A DNA stretch of 64,000 nucleotides from Symbiodinium natans (Eukaryota; Sar; Dinophyceae; Suessiales; Symbiodiniaceae). Positions 54,284-63,885 of the stretch are shown piece by piece; the first letter of the stretch is position 1; each line of letters opens with the position of its first letter. Both the position numbers and the translations under genes were made by a program. A model generated the notes under the pieces. The model was not told the DNA's origin. It ran no database searches and saw only the letters and a program-made list of their open reading frames with translations. The stretch covers positions 121,001 through 185,000 of the forward strand of contig CAJNDS010002212.1 in NCBI GenBank assembly GCA_905221605.1. Direction: 5' to 3'.

Positions 54284-54784
54284 AGGCTCATGCGGGTCGC
54301 CAGAGGGGACGCGGATGTACCAGCGCAAACGGCTCATAAATGTTTCGGCTGCCAAAGCTATAGCTACCTTGGTGAAATTCTCCTAACTCCTAAACCCTAA
54401 ACCCTAAACCTTAAACCTTAAACCCTACATCCTAAACCCTAAACACTAAACCCTAAACCCTGAAACATGCCATGCTTTCGCCAAAAGAAAACGTAAATGC
54501 CTTGCCGTTTCTTCGCTGCCAAGCTGCATTGCGGTCGTAGTCCGCAGCTGGCCCCACGACGTGGACACCGAAGCACTTGCAAGCAATGGCAGCTTGCCAT
54601 GCCTTTCCACAGGGCTCAGGGTTTAGGGTTTGGGGCTTATGGTACTTTGCCATGCCTTTCCCCACTTGGCGATTGGGGTTTAGGGTTTGAGGCAGCGGCT
54701 TAGGGGGTACTTTGCCATGCCTTTCCGCAGGGCTGGAAGGCGCTGACGTGTACATCCTCCAGCTTGCCATCCAAGGCCACCAGC
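54284..54784 (-). CDS. unassigned exons with a telomere-repeat intron
   Basis: Minus exons: 54711-54784 (LVALDGKLEDVHVSAFQPCG), about 54530-54592 (AIACKCFGVHVVGPAADYDR) and about 54284-54353 (ETFMSRLRWYIRVPSGDPHE). The first two join in phase 1 through a GT-AG intron (54593-54710) whose sequence is CCCTAAA repeat plus copies of the exon end (GKAWQ codons). Family not recognised; it could be the N-terminal part of the helicase gene downstream or a separate gene. Confidence 0.55.
54593..54734. repeat. 24-bp direct duplication flanking telomere repeats
   Basis: TTTGCCATGCCTTTCCGCAG plus GGCT at 54711-54734 recurs with two changes at 54593-54616, and a partial third copy lies at 54646-54663. Between copies are TTTAGGG/TTTGGGG units. 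Confidence 0.85.
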
Positions 54785-54796
54785 CTGAGATTCACT

Positions 54797-54850
54797 AACC
54801 CGAAACCCTAAACCCTAAGCCCTAAACCATAAACCCTAAACCCTAAACAC
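54797..54850. repeat. CCCTAAA tract
   Basis: Seven units, directly upstream (minus sense) of the exon at 54711-54784. Another tract lies at 54386-54466. Confidence 0.85.
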
Positions 54851-54904
54851 AATATGTGGACAAATAGTTCAAACACAATAGCTGTGCATGTCCCAGACCT
54901 AATT

Positions 54905-54992
54905 ACATGGGCTATCATACCCTAAAACCCCTGCAAAGGGGCCCTTTATAGGGCTGCTGAGGGGATTTTTCAGGCCTAATTGCCCATGCTGG
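54905..54992. mobile_element. foldback element family D
   Basis: CATGGGCTATCATACCCTAA at the left and AGGCCTAATTGCCCATGCTG at the right. Confidence 0.75.
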
Positions 54993-55301
54993 GAGCACCT
55001 CCATAACTATGGCGCTGTAAGTTCTCAAGCATGGCGGCCCCAGAATTTTGTAGGGCAGGCTCATGACCCTGCGGTGGGCCTCTCCCGACCCTCCTGCCCC
55101 CAGAGATATTTGTAAGGGTTTAGGGTTTAGGGTCTAGGGTTTATAGGGTATTATGTTGCAGGTACGTCTGTTAGAAAAACTCGAGCTCGCCCTGCTGTCT
55201 GCGCGCCGAGCCGCGTCTCAGCTGCCTGAATTGCTGGTAAGCGCGCTCCAGAGTGAACCTCATTCGTCCGCATTGTGTTGGCACAGTGCCGAATCTCCTG
55301 T

Positions 55302-55526
55302 CACCCTAAACCCTAAGCCCTGAACCCTAAACCCTAAACCCTAAACCCTAAACCCTAAACCCTAAACCGAAAAGGAACTACGCAGGAGCCTTTCGGTACA
55401 GGCCCCGGTCCTGGACGGGCTGGTCTGGGAAAAACAGCCGATCCAAAGCTTGCTGGGCAGCCAATTGCTTTGCATCTTCACCTGGTTTAGGGTTTAGGGT
55501 TTAGGGTTTAGGGTTTGGGGTTTAGG
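55302..55526. repeat. CCCTAAA array truncating a family C element, then TTTAGGG
   Basis: About nine CCCTAAA units (55302-55366) end directly in the right half of a family C element (55367-55397: AAAAGGAACTACGCAGGAGC); the left half is absent. TTTAGGG units follow at 55490-55526. Confidence 0.8.
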
Positions 55527-55599
55527 GACCTGGGTCGTGCTGTAAACCCTTTGAAAGATTTTTTTGGGTTCCCGTTAAGGAAAGGAGGAAAATGCACAA

Positions 55600-56095
55600 T
55601 TATCCGCAAAGCACAACCTAGTCACTGCCAACTGCAAGACCAGCCCCGGCAACGAAGCCGCATTGGTGGACATCGCATGTCACCAATGCAAAAAAACGTC
55701 CGCGCTTCAGCTGCTGGACGGTGTACTTCCTCCGCTGGACGGCATCAACACTGAAAGTTTTGGAACAAGTTGAAGCGACGTGCAAGTGCCGGGCATGCAT
55801 AGCACCTTCGTCAACAAAAAAGTGCAAAAGGCTGAGCTCCAGGCACTTCTGCGAGTTTTCCACTCTCCCTCCATGCTTCAAGCTTGTCCACGGAATCATG
55901 AGATATCTTGTCGAACTGCACCTTGCCGACGTCTCAGTGACGTCTCATACAATCTGACAGCCAGCCTTGTGGGCAGCACACTTTCGCAACCTCAGTCCTC
56001 CATAAGAGGCCGCAGTTCTGCGTAGTCGGTCGTCCAAGGGTCGCCGGCATACTCTAAATACTTCTCCAAAACTGGCCTTCGCAAGAGAGAAGCAT
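55600..56095. other. stretch with open frames on both strands
   Basis: Minus 55618-55899 and plus 55721-56025 are both open; candidate exon-like strings exist on each (minus FFALVTCDVHQCGF; plus VQKAELQALLRVFH). A plus segment at 55150-55225 (LLEKLELALLSARRAASQLP) sits between AG and GTAAG. I could not decide the strand or find a family. Confidence 0.3.
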
Positions 56096-56115
56096 GGACC
56101 TCACCCATACAAAGC

Positions 56116-56260
56116 CACTTTGGAGGTTCATGGTACTTACTAACCCAATACTAACTGTACTTATCACCCAATTATACCCCAAATCAGGGGCTTGGTTATG
56201 AAGTACCCTAAACCCTAAACCCTAAACCCTAGGTTCATAAGTACCATGAACCTCCAAGCA
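56116..56260. mobile_element. family A element split by CCCTAAA
   Basis: ACTTTGGAGGTTCATGGTAC at the left and GTACCATGAACCTCCAAG at the right. CCCTAAA units at 56207-56231 are flanked by GGTTATGAAGTACC and GGTTCATAAGTACC, a 14-bp duplication of element sequence. Confidence 0.82.
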
Positions 56261-56349
56261 TGTGGCACGCTGCCCGAGCTAGCGACTCAGAAGATTTGAG
56301 CTGTTGCAACAATCCTCGAATCTCCTGCGCCAAAGGGGGGTTTACGATA

Positions 56350-56617
56350 GGGTTTAGGGTTTAGGGTTTAGGATTTAGGGTTTAGGGCTACAAGGGTCCA
56401 TGGACCTAAATAGAGATACTCTATAGTACCTGCTATATAAGGACTTCCGGGCCCAAGAAGATGATAAAGAGGCACATGGACCCTTTGGGATAAGAGGTAC
56501 ATGGTGCTTATTTACCCAAATATAACTGTACTTGTATCCCAATTATAACCATACTGGGGCACTTAAGGGGCTATAAGTGGGTCATAGGTTGGCTATTGGG
56601 TACCATGAACCTCCAAA
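56350..56617. mobile_element. composite: TTTAGGG, then family B, then family A
   Basis: TTTAGGG units (56350-56386) run into a family B element (about 56387-56490, with AAGGGTCCATGGACCTAAAT and GCACATGGACCCTTTGGG), which is followed within 4 bp by a family A element (56494-56617, ending GTACCATGAACCTCCAAA). Confidence 0.8.
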
Positions 56618-56945
56618 CACGTTTGCAAGTGTCGGGCAGTCCCTCTTTGGCCATTTGATGATGGTGCCAAGCGAGCTTTGGGCATTTGCTGCCGTGCACA
56701 CGGCCGCTGCTGCCTGAGACGCGTCCAAGCTTAGAGTTTAGGGTTTAGGCTTTAGGGTTGAGAAAACAGAAACAGCAAACACATGCGCTGGGAACACGGC
56801 CGCTGCGCAGCCTGAACCCACAGTCCTTGCGCAAGGAAGCATGTTGCGACTTTCATTTTGATGGGACAGGTTTTGCAATGTGGCACCCCTCTTGACTTGG
56901 CCCCGGCAAAATCGGCGAAAACACATGTCGCTGACAAGTGTGTGT

Positions 56946-57038
56946 TACCTGAAGGCTCCTATGTAGTACCCTTTTAGGTTATTATACATAGAATCCCCTA
57001 TAACTAACCCAAAAAAGGAACTGCATTGGAGCCTTCAG
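56946..57038. mobile_element. foldback element family C
   Basis: ACCTGAAGGCTCCTATGTAG at the left and TGCATTGGAGCCTTCAG at the right; near-consensus. Confidence 0.85.
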
Positions 57039-57159
57039 CTTTAAACAAATCAGCCCGGTCCGCACCTCAATGCCTGCCACGGGTGCGGCGAGGTGGACCG
57101 AAACCATTGGTGCTTCCAATGAAGTTTATCCCGCGCACACCTGGCGCAATGACTGGAAT

Positions 57160-57250
57160 GGGGGGTTTGCGAAAATAAGGGCCCCCCCTATGATCTAGAC
57201 CCCGAACAGTAGGATTCCCTTATGAGAAGGACCCCAAGAACACCCGAATG
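57160..57250. mobile_element. degenerate foldback (GGGGGGTTTGCGAAAATA)
   Basis: A motif GGGGGGTTTGCGAAAATAAG resembles starts at about 20872 (GGGGGTTTACGAAAACAG) and 61988 (GGTCTACGAAAATAGGG). Right ends are poorly defined. Confidence 0.4.
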
Positions 57251-57277
57251 GCAGAAGCACTGTTGTCACTAGCACGA

Positions 57278-57370
57278 CCCAGGATGGTCTATTTTTACCC
57301 TAGTATCCCTTAAAAGGCCCTTTATAGCGTTCATTATGGGGGATTTTAAAGGCCTAATAGCCCATCCTGG
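57278..57370. mobile_element. foldback element family D
   Basis: CCAGGATGGTCTATTTTTAC at the left and GGCCTAATAGCCCATCCTGG at the right. Confidence 0.85.
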
Positions 57371-58260
57371 AATGGAGTGGCCAGGGACAGAGGTGCCTCG
57401 CCATCGGGAACATGCCACAGGTCGACGCGCACCGGAAGCCATTCACGGCCATTGGATGTGGCACTTGCCTCAAGCATTCAAGCGCCAAGTGATCCCTGAA
57501 TAAGAAGACCCCTGATGGGGCCTTTTTTATGCGGATTGCAAGCAATCATCGCAGTTTCCACTTTGGGGCAGGGCTAGGCGTGGAATTGGGGGGGGGCTGC
57601 TTTGCTTTGGCTCAGGGCTCAAGGTTGGTGACGTAATTCGCCTCGACATACTATCACAGCAAGCATTACTCCTTTCAAAGGCCCGATGCAACGCGATCAT
57701 CAGTGGTGTTGCTGATGATTTCTCTACAGGGGCCCCTGAATGAGCTTTAGATCCTTAAATAGCCACCCAATTTCGTTGGTTTTATTTGCTAAGTCCTGAC
57801 GCGCATTCCTTGGTGCAAAGTGAAAGTATGCGCCAGCCCTCACAGCATTGCAAGCTGATTGCAGGGTGCCCGGTAGGCGCCGCACATTGGTGAAGGTGGC
57901 GCCGTGAGGCGCCCGGCTGCTGACATTAAGCCATGAAACTATCGCCACAGGGAGGACATTCGGCGTAACTTGTCTGTAGCCTGCTAGATTGTGTTGGGGT
58001 CAGGGCTGTGGGATTTAAGCGCGCGTTTCGACTTTGAGATTCCTACCTGTCGCTTCGCATCAGACATGCTCCCGGTATCATGAACACATATGGCTCTAAA
58101 AGTGCGACTAACACGACGACCAGCGGCTTGTTGGATGCGGCAAGATGCACGCAACGCAATTCCATGACATGCTGTTGGCACTGACCTGTTGCGATCGTGC
58201 CACACTTGACCAAGATCATGCCTGTGCACGCCTTGTATTGTATATACACAAGTGACATGC
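57371..58260. other. stretch without a firm gene
   Basis: Open minus frames at 57724-57948 and 57984-58258 lack motifs and clear splice borders. Minus strand is favoured by context only. Confidence 0.3.
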
Positions 58261-58380
58261 TATGGGTTTAGGGTTTATAGGGTTAGCGTTTAGGGTTTCG
58301 GGCTTCGGGTTTAGACACCACAACGCACCAAACCTCAGCCTTGCTCCATCAACTTTCACATAGCGAGGAGAGGCAAGAGG

Positions 58381-58478
58381 TACCAGGATGGGCTACTAGG
58401 CCTTAAAATCCCCAGAATGAACCCTAGAAAGGGCCTTCTTACAAGGGATTCGAGGGTTTCATCGCCCATCTTGGTAGG
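58381..58478. mobile_element. foldback element family D
   Basis: TACCAGGATGGGCTACTAGG at the left and ATCGCCCATCTTGGTA at the right. Confidence 0.82.
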
Positions 58479-58544
58479 GTTGAGCACAGCGGACTGCTCA
58501 GTGCCAACAAGGCGCTTCACGCCTCCAAGTAGCTCCGGAGCCAC

Positions 58545-58822
58545 GATCCCTAAACCCCTAAACCCTAAATACTAAACCCCGAAACCCCTAAACCCCTAAG
58601 CCCTAAACCCTAAACCTCAAACCCAAATCCTAACCCGAAACCCTAAACCCGAAACCCTGACCCTGTGAATGGTTTGTCAAGCACCGAGGCAGGGACCAAA
58701 CAGGTCGCCCTTCCCTACCCTTCCATGCCGAAACCTTTCAAGAGATCGTCCTGCCCAACATTAAAAACCCTAAACCCTAAACCCTAAAAGCTAAATACCC
58801 GAAATCTTAAACCCTAAACCGC
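58545..58822. repeat. degenerate CCCTAAA tracts
   Basis: CCCTAAA with CCCCTAAA and CCCGAAA variants at 58545-58665 and 58760-58822. No gene was seen from here to about 59200. Confidence 0.8.
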
Positions 58823-59207
58823 AGCGTCGGCCGAAAAGCCCTTTTCGGCCCTTCAGGTTCAGGGTCTTCGCGGCCGGCAACGAGCCCAGGGGAAGAGCAT
58901 GGAAGGTGCAAAGCGGTGTACTGCCTAGAACCATGTCAACCGCGTCATGGGTGTCGTAGTCGCCAAAGACCGACGTTCTTGCTCGCCAGGTTTAGAATAT
59001 AGGGCACCCCCAATCCCTCCTATCTAGGGTCTAGGGTTGAAAGGGCCCCTGAACCCAAAGACCCTAAACCTCAACTCACAAACCCGCCCGCGCACGACTC
59101 ACACAGGGGTTCGAAGGCTTTGGGAGTTGAGGTCTGCTTTGGTATGACGACGACAACCCGGGAGGCCGTTGCAGATGGCTCAAGCAAGGCTCACTAAACA
59201 CTACATC

Positions 59208-59338
59208 CTACTAGCACTTATTATAACATCTTATAACCCAGTGAGAGCCATATCAGGGCACTTAAGGGGCTTATACGTGGGTTACAAGGACAGCTATATG
59301 CTTGGCTATTAAATGTTATCACCATGAACCTCCAAGTA
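59208..59338. mobile_element. family A element with a decayed left end
   Basis: Core (GGGCACTTAAGGGGCTTA) and right terminus CACCATGAACCTCCAAGTA are clear; the left terminus has lost the TACTTGGAGG part. It lies just 3' of the membrane-protein gene. Confidence 0.7.
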
Positions 59339-59413
59339 AGTCGTTTACTTAAACCGGTGATGGCTGATTCGATTCACTCCGCGCGACTTTCTGCTGTTCT
59401 GGGACTCAACTTG

Positions 59414-61560
59414 TCAAGTTTCGGCCGGGTCCACCATTGGTTGGGCCGCCCTTTCGCAAAGCTTCGGAAGGGTCATGCGCGGGTCCATGTTGTCTAGCTG
59501 CGTACCGTCACTGAGGAAGATCTTAACCTGATAGTCTCGGAAATCTGGCCTGCTCGCGACTCGGTAGAGAACATCCGCCAGCGTGTCCTGCTTAGTGAAC
59601 TTGAAGCTTTGTGCCTGCTCGCCTGACATGGAGATCAGTGAGAGCCTGTAAAGGGGATCATCCGCCCTCTGCACATCGGCAGTGAAGACCATATTGTTCC
59701 TGCTCAGTGGCGTCTGCATGTCCCCAGGCGGTATGTGGAAGGGCGTCAGCAAGGCCGCACGAGTCGGTTGAACCATGTTCTGCTGCTGGGCTGTAGCCCC
59801 CACGCAGCGAAAGAGCTGCCGCCTGTCAAGGTCGGCAAGCCAGTTCTGGAAGTCATGCACACGAGCGCTATCAACTGGGAACAGCTTCGATCCGACGCTC
59901 CAAGGCCCATCTCCGCGTGGAGATCGTGCATAACCATAGATGACCTTCAAGTACCAGCTGAGCGTGCCTCCCTCTTCGGAGCTGTCGGAGTCTCTGAGCG
60001 CAACCAGCTGCGTGCTGGCAAGGGCCATGGAACTGAAACCCAGCCGGTTTGGGACTTGAGCTGGGAGGTCTCCTATGTTTTTGTAGAAGAACACGCGGCC
60101 ATCGCAAACGATGGACACCAGATTTGCCCCTGGCACAGCGCAAACAAAAAGCTCAGCACGACCCAGAGCTACACGCTTGTGGAAGCGCATGGAAGCTCGG
60201 ATCCTGAAAGCCAGGCGAAGCACGAACATGAAGAGTATGGAGAATATGCCAGCAACAACCCCCAGCCAAATCTCGACAATCGCAAGTACGAATCCTATGA
60301 ATAAAATGACTCCGAGGTCGGCCCAGGGAAAATAACGCCAAACTTCAAGCCGGTCGTTGATGAAGTCCGTCATGGCGAATTGCTGCCAAGTGGCGCCGGC
60401 CAAAGCCATGGGGTAGACTTGGCATCGCCCAGCGTCTACTTCACGCCGCATTTCGCGGAATTCCCGATCCCGCAAAAACGGGTACAAAAGCCAGAACGGG
60501 CTTAACATCATGCAGATATAATCGAAATTATAAACATAATTCGCAGTCTCCTCATAGATCCCTTGGCTGCACCACATGCCCTGGAAGGCGGTGCCAGCCA
60601 GCAACAGCTCTGGCCCTGAAGGGGGCGGATTCTCAGGGTAGTGGACTTGCAGTACATGGGGCCATACGCGGTCCACGTAGACTTCCCTGCCCACAGCCCC
60701 CTCACCTTGGGTGGGTGTTGGGGGCCCTCTAATAACTAAATTTTCTTGGCTAATTGATAAGGATTACATGGGGGATTCAAGAGAGAGTAAACACCCTAAA
60801 CAATTAAATTGAAGGGTATAGTAAGGAAAAACAACATAATGTTCAAACCTGCCCCTGTCACATTCGGCGTTGCAGTCTAGCCCCTGGCTCGCCTGGGCAG
60901 CTCGGAGCGCCTCCAAGGAGTTCACGACGTGGAGCTCCTTGCCTTGCGTGCGATCCAGTTCCTTGCGGTTGGTTTAGGGGTTTAGTGTTTTAGTGGTTTA
61001 GGGTTTTTTTAGGGTTTAGGTATAGGCTATAGGGTTTAGGGTTTAAGGTTTAGGGTTTCTGTACCAGCATGGGCTGTTATACCCTTGAGCCCCTTAAAAA
61101 AAGGGCCCTAGTTAGAGGGTTGACTGCAGGGATTATGAGGCCTCTACTAGCCCATCTTGGTAAAGAACGTTCTGAAGACACGCCTGCAAAAAAAACATAG
61201 CAGTACATCCAAAAGGGGGCCTTGCCAAGGTTCCGGCTGGCCACAAAAGAGGTAAAACGGTACGCTCACTGCATAGGTCAAAACGATGACCACCGCGCAG
61301 GAGGCAGCCAAGGCGAGGTAGCAGCGCCGGGTCTTGGGGAAGTGGAAGCGCTCGAGGAGCTCCCTTCCCGATATGTCCATGATCTGCCGCACTTTGAAAA
61401 CTTTAAGAGGTTTCCTGAGCCTGCGGAAGGTGGCAGGCGGTGTCAGGGGCCGCCTGGCTCCCCGGACAAACTTGCAGGTCACGCAGAGGGTGGGGCTGAC
61501 AGGCGAATGGCAGCGCAGTGACACGAAGAATCTATTTCGGATGCTAGATAAATCTAGTTC
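59414..61560 (-). CDS. multipass membrane protein, family unknown
   Basis: Minus exons: about 61147-61560, 60849-60961 and 59414-60686 (stop). The last two join in phase 2 through a GT-AG intron. The first exon ends a basic stretch and one membrane helix (LALAASCAVVIVLTYAVSVP). The last has a short hydrophobic stretch near residues 58-75 of that exon (ICMMLSPFWLLYPFL) and a strongly hydrophobic pair (LGVILFIGFVLAIVEIWLGV, then GIFSILFMFVLRLAF), followed by a soluble region of about 250 residues. Its end (TLADVLYRVASRP ... YQVKIFLSDGTQL) resembles a ubiquitin- or RA-like fold, a weak impression. No family recognised. The first junction is not fixed; that intron holds a family D element and TTTAGGG repeats. 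Confidence 0.7.
60965..61060. repeat. degenerate TTTAGGG tract in an intron
   Basis: TTTAGGG/TTTAGTG-type units in the intron between 61147 and 60961, ending 4 bp before the family D element. Confidence 0.75.
61063..61162. mobile_element. family D element in a membrane-protein intron
   Basis: TACCAGCATGGGCTGTTATA at the left and CTACTAGCCCATCTTGGTA at the right. It overlaps the 3' edge of the minus open frame ending at 61147, so the donor is inside or just before the element. Confidence 0.8.
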
Positions 61561-62137
61561 ACGGCTTGCCGTATCTTGCCGTCGAATGATCCCCTCACTG
61601 GAAAAAACGCAGCTCGAGCCCGAAAGCTTCGGGTACCCGGCCCAAAGCAAGGTCTAACTTCTTCAAAGGTGGCTTTCGAGGCAAAGCAGCTTGACGATGG
61701 ACGTGTTCCTGAGAGCGAGCCGGAGGCTTTCATGTTCAGGGTTTCTTGTTAGTTTTTTTTTTTTTTAGTCTGGTTTTTTCCTGCCGCCTTTCCACGACTC
61801 ACATCTGGCGTTTTTTCTCGAAGCGTCAATCCAAACCACGACTTTCTTATGGATGCTTATGGAGTGTGCTGACATCTTGTGTTATGGCTGAAGCCGGGGT
61901 CGCGGATTTCGGGACGCTTCGTGCGCAGGGCTCAAGGATCGGATGTCGCAGTTTTTATGGCTTCGAATGCCCAAAAAGGCCGATGGTGGTCTACGAAAAT
62001 AGGGGACCCCTAAAATAAACCTCCAATGTAGGATCTCAAAAACTGCCCCTAACATCGTAAACCCCCCATATAGGGTTTAAGATGGTTTAAGGCTTAATGC
62101 CACAACCAGCGCGACACAATACCTACAGGTTTCGATG

Positions 62138-62153
62138 TATTTTTTTTTTTTTT
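62138..62153. repeat. poly-T run (poly-A on minus)
   Basis: Fifteen T, i.e. a poly-A on the minus strand, about 1.5 kb downstream (minus sense) of the reverse-transcriptase scrap. It could mark the 3' end of a retrotransposon copy, which is speculative. A 13-base T run lies at about 61754. Confidence 0.5.
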
Positions 62154-62199
62154 TTCTGGCGCGCGTTTTTTTCCTAAGTCCAGAGCGGTCGATCTGCCA

Positions 62200-63530
62200 A
62201 CAGGTGGTACAAGGTGCGGAGAGCACACGAGACGGCGGTGGGCAGGGAACTGGGCTGGGGACGGTGGCCCTGTCACGGCATGCGGCTGGCAAGGAGGGGC
62301 CGAGCAGTCTGCCAAGACATCGCTGAGCAGTGGGATGTCTCCATCGACATTGCCAGCGTTCGCAAAAAAGAGAGTGCCAGGAGGCTGGCACAAAAGGCTC
62401 GCGTGACTGCAAACGAGTGGCTGATGGTGGCTGCGCTCCGGTTGCAGGCGCGGAGCGCGCCCTGCAGCATCCTGCAGCGGGCAAATGCGGGCAACTGGCG
62501 GACGAACCCTGCGGCCTCGGCACTCCAACGGCGTCCGGCCTCGAGAGCGAGCACGATGAGGCGGGAGCGGGCTGAGAGCTCGGGTACGTGCGCTCCTGAG
62601 CCTGGCGAGCGGATTACAGGATCGTTGCAACAGGGTCACGTGGCCAGGCTTCAGCGCCAGCACGGGTGCTGAGACTGAGACCAGAACACGCAGTCTCGAG
62701 TCGCAGTGCGAAGGCTTGCGCAAGTGTCCGTCCCACTAGCCGCCGCAAAAGGTCACCTATATAACAAGTTTGCAGAGCGACGATCCTGCCAACGCGGATT
62801 GCAGCAAGGCCGTGGGCACATCGGCTTGCGCGAGTCTCTGCGCGGCGCAGTGCATGAGTTGGCTATCGAGCTCGTCGTCCAAAGGATGCGCACGGAAGGT
62901 TCCTCCTTGTGGCGGAGGGCTGGGGCAAGGGCAACGCGAACACCGAGTTCGGCGAGTGGCAACGCTATGCATCACGTACTCGTGTCCGAGACCTCGTGCC
63001 ATTGCCTTCGTTGCCTCCAGCCTCCCGTGCCATGCTGCGACCCCGCGCGCGAGCGCGTTTCTACGGCCATCCCGTGCGACCCGCACACAACGCTGACCCC
63101 CAAGATCATGTACATCGCGCTCTACCGGACACTGCGGCTGCTGCTGCCATTGGCTCCGGCGACCTGCAGACCGGGCATGCCGGGCTCGGAGTGGTACGCG
63201 AGAGACGGTTGCGTGCAGGCCGTGGGCCATGGAGCGCTTCATGAGGAGTCCGGTCGAACTCTTAAATAACCGCGTGGCTGCATTGAACGCTTCTTTGCTT
63301 CGTCCCATGCTTCTGGGAAAGGGGTCCGATGAGAACAGAAAGTTCCCGTTAGCGGGCGAGCTTCGCACGGAGCTTGCTACGCTCTTCATAACCAGCAAGC
63401 GTACAAGAGATGAGGTGTCCAAGTATGTCAACATGGAAGCAAGCCCATTGGCAATGACCTCAGTTTTGCGATCGGCGGCCCTGCCAACGGGCAGCTTGAG
63501 CAGCGCAGGAAAGTGGGAAAGCTAAGTTTG
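62200..63530. other. GC-rich stretch with many overlapping open frames
   Basis: Long open frames exist on both strands (minus 62757-63434, 225 codons; plus 62706-63269, 187 codons; plus 62214-62672, 152 codons; plus 63229-63525, 98 codons). The plus frame with DIAEQWDVSIDIASVRKKES and the plus frame starting MERFMRSPVELLNNRV look most protein-like. No motif was found and the strand is undecided. Confidence 0.3.
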
Positions 63531-63648
63531 CGCCCCTGAACCACGCCAGATTTCGAGAAGGAAGTGGAACGCGGGCGGGTAGGGGCGGCGGCGGTGCAAG
63601 TGGCGCAGTCTGATGACAACATCTCTATTTGGCGTGAGTGGAGTGACA

Positions 63649-63885
63649 TTATAGGGTGGATGCTAACTGCCATGCGATTTGCAAGATGGTGATCGGCCGC
63701 CAATCTTTAAACGGAGATGGATCTCGGGACTTTGGCAATCTTCGGCAGGATCTTTTATATACCAAGAGCACTATATTGTCCAGGTCCAGTGACTCCAGTA
63801 CATGTATGTAGCTTTCCGTTCGTTCGATAGGACTCGTTAGGACCTGAGCACTCAAGTAGCCCAGGACCCGCAATTGTTTAGTCAC
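63649..63885 (-). pseudogene. fragment of a non-LTR retrotransposon reverse transcriptase
   Basis: A minus frame contains CRRLPKSRDPSPFKDWRPIT followed by ILQIA, the lysine/DWRPI(T/S)L box at the start of LINE-type reverse-transcriptase domains. The frame stops soon after, and the following motifs (including the catalytic aspartates) were not found downstream, so this looks like a decayed scrap. Upstream sequence runs off the window. Confidence 0.45.

Noticed and set aside
62757-63434. 225-codon minus frame as a retrotransposon polyprotein following the reverse-transcriptase scrap
   Set aside because: No reverse-transcriptase motifs appear in it, and competing plus frames are open over the same GC-rich stretch.
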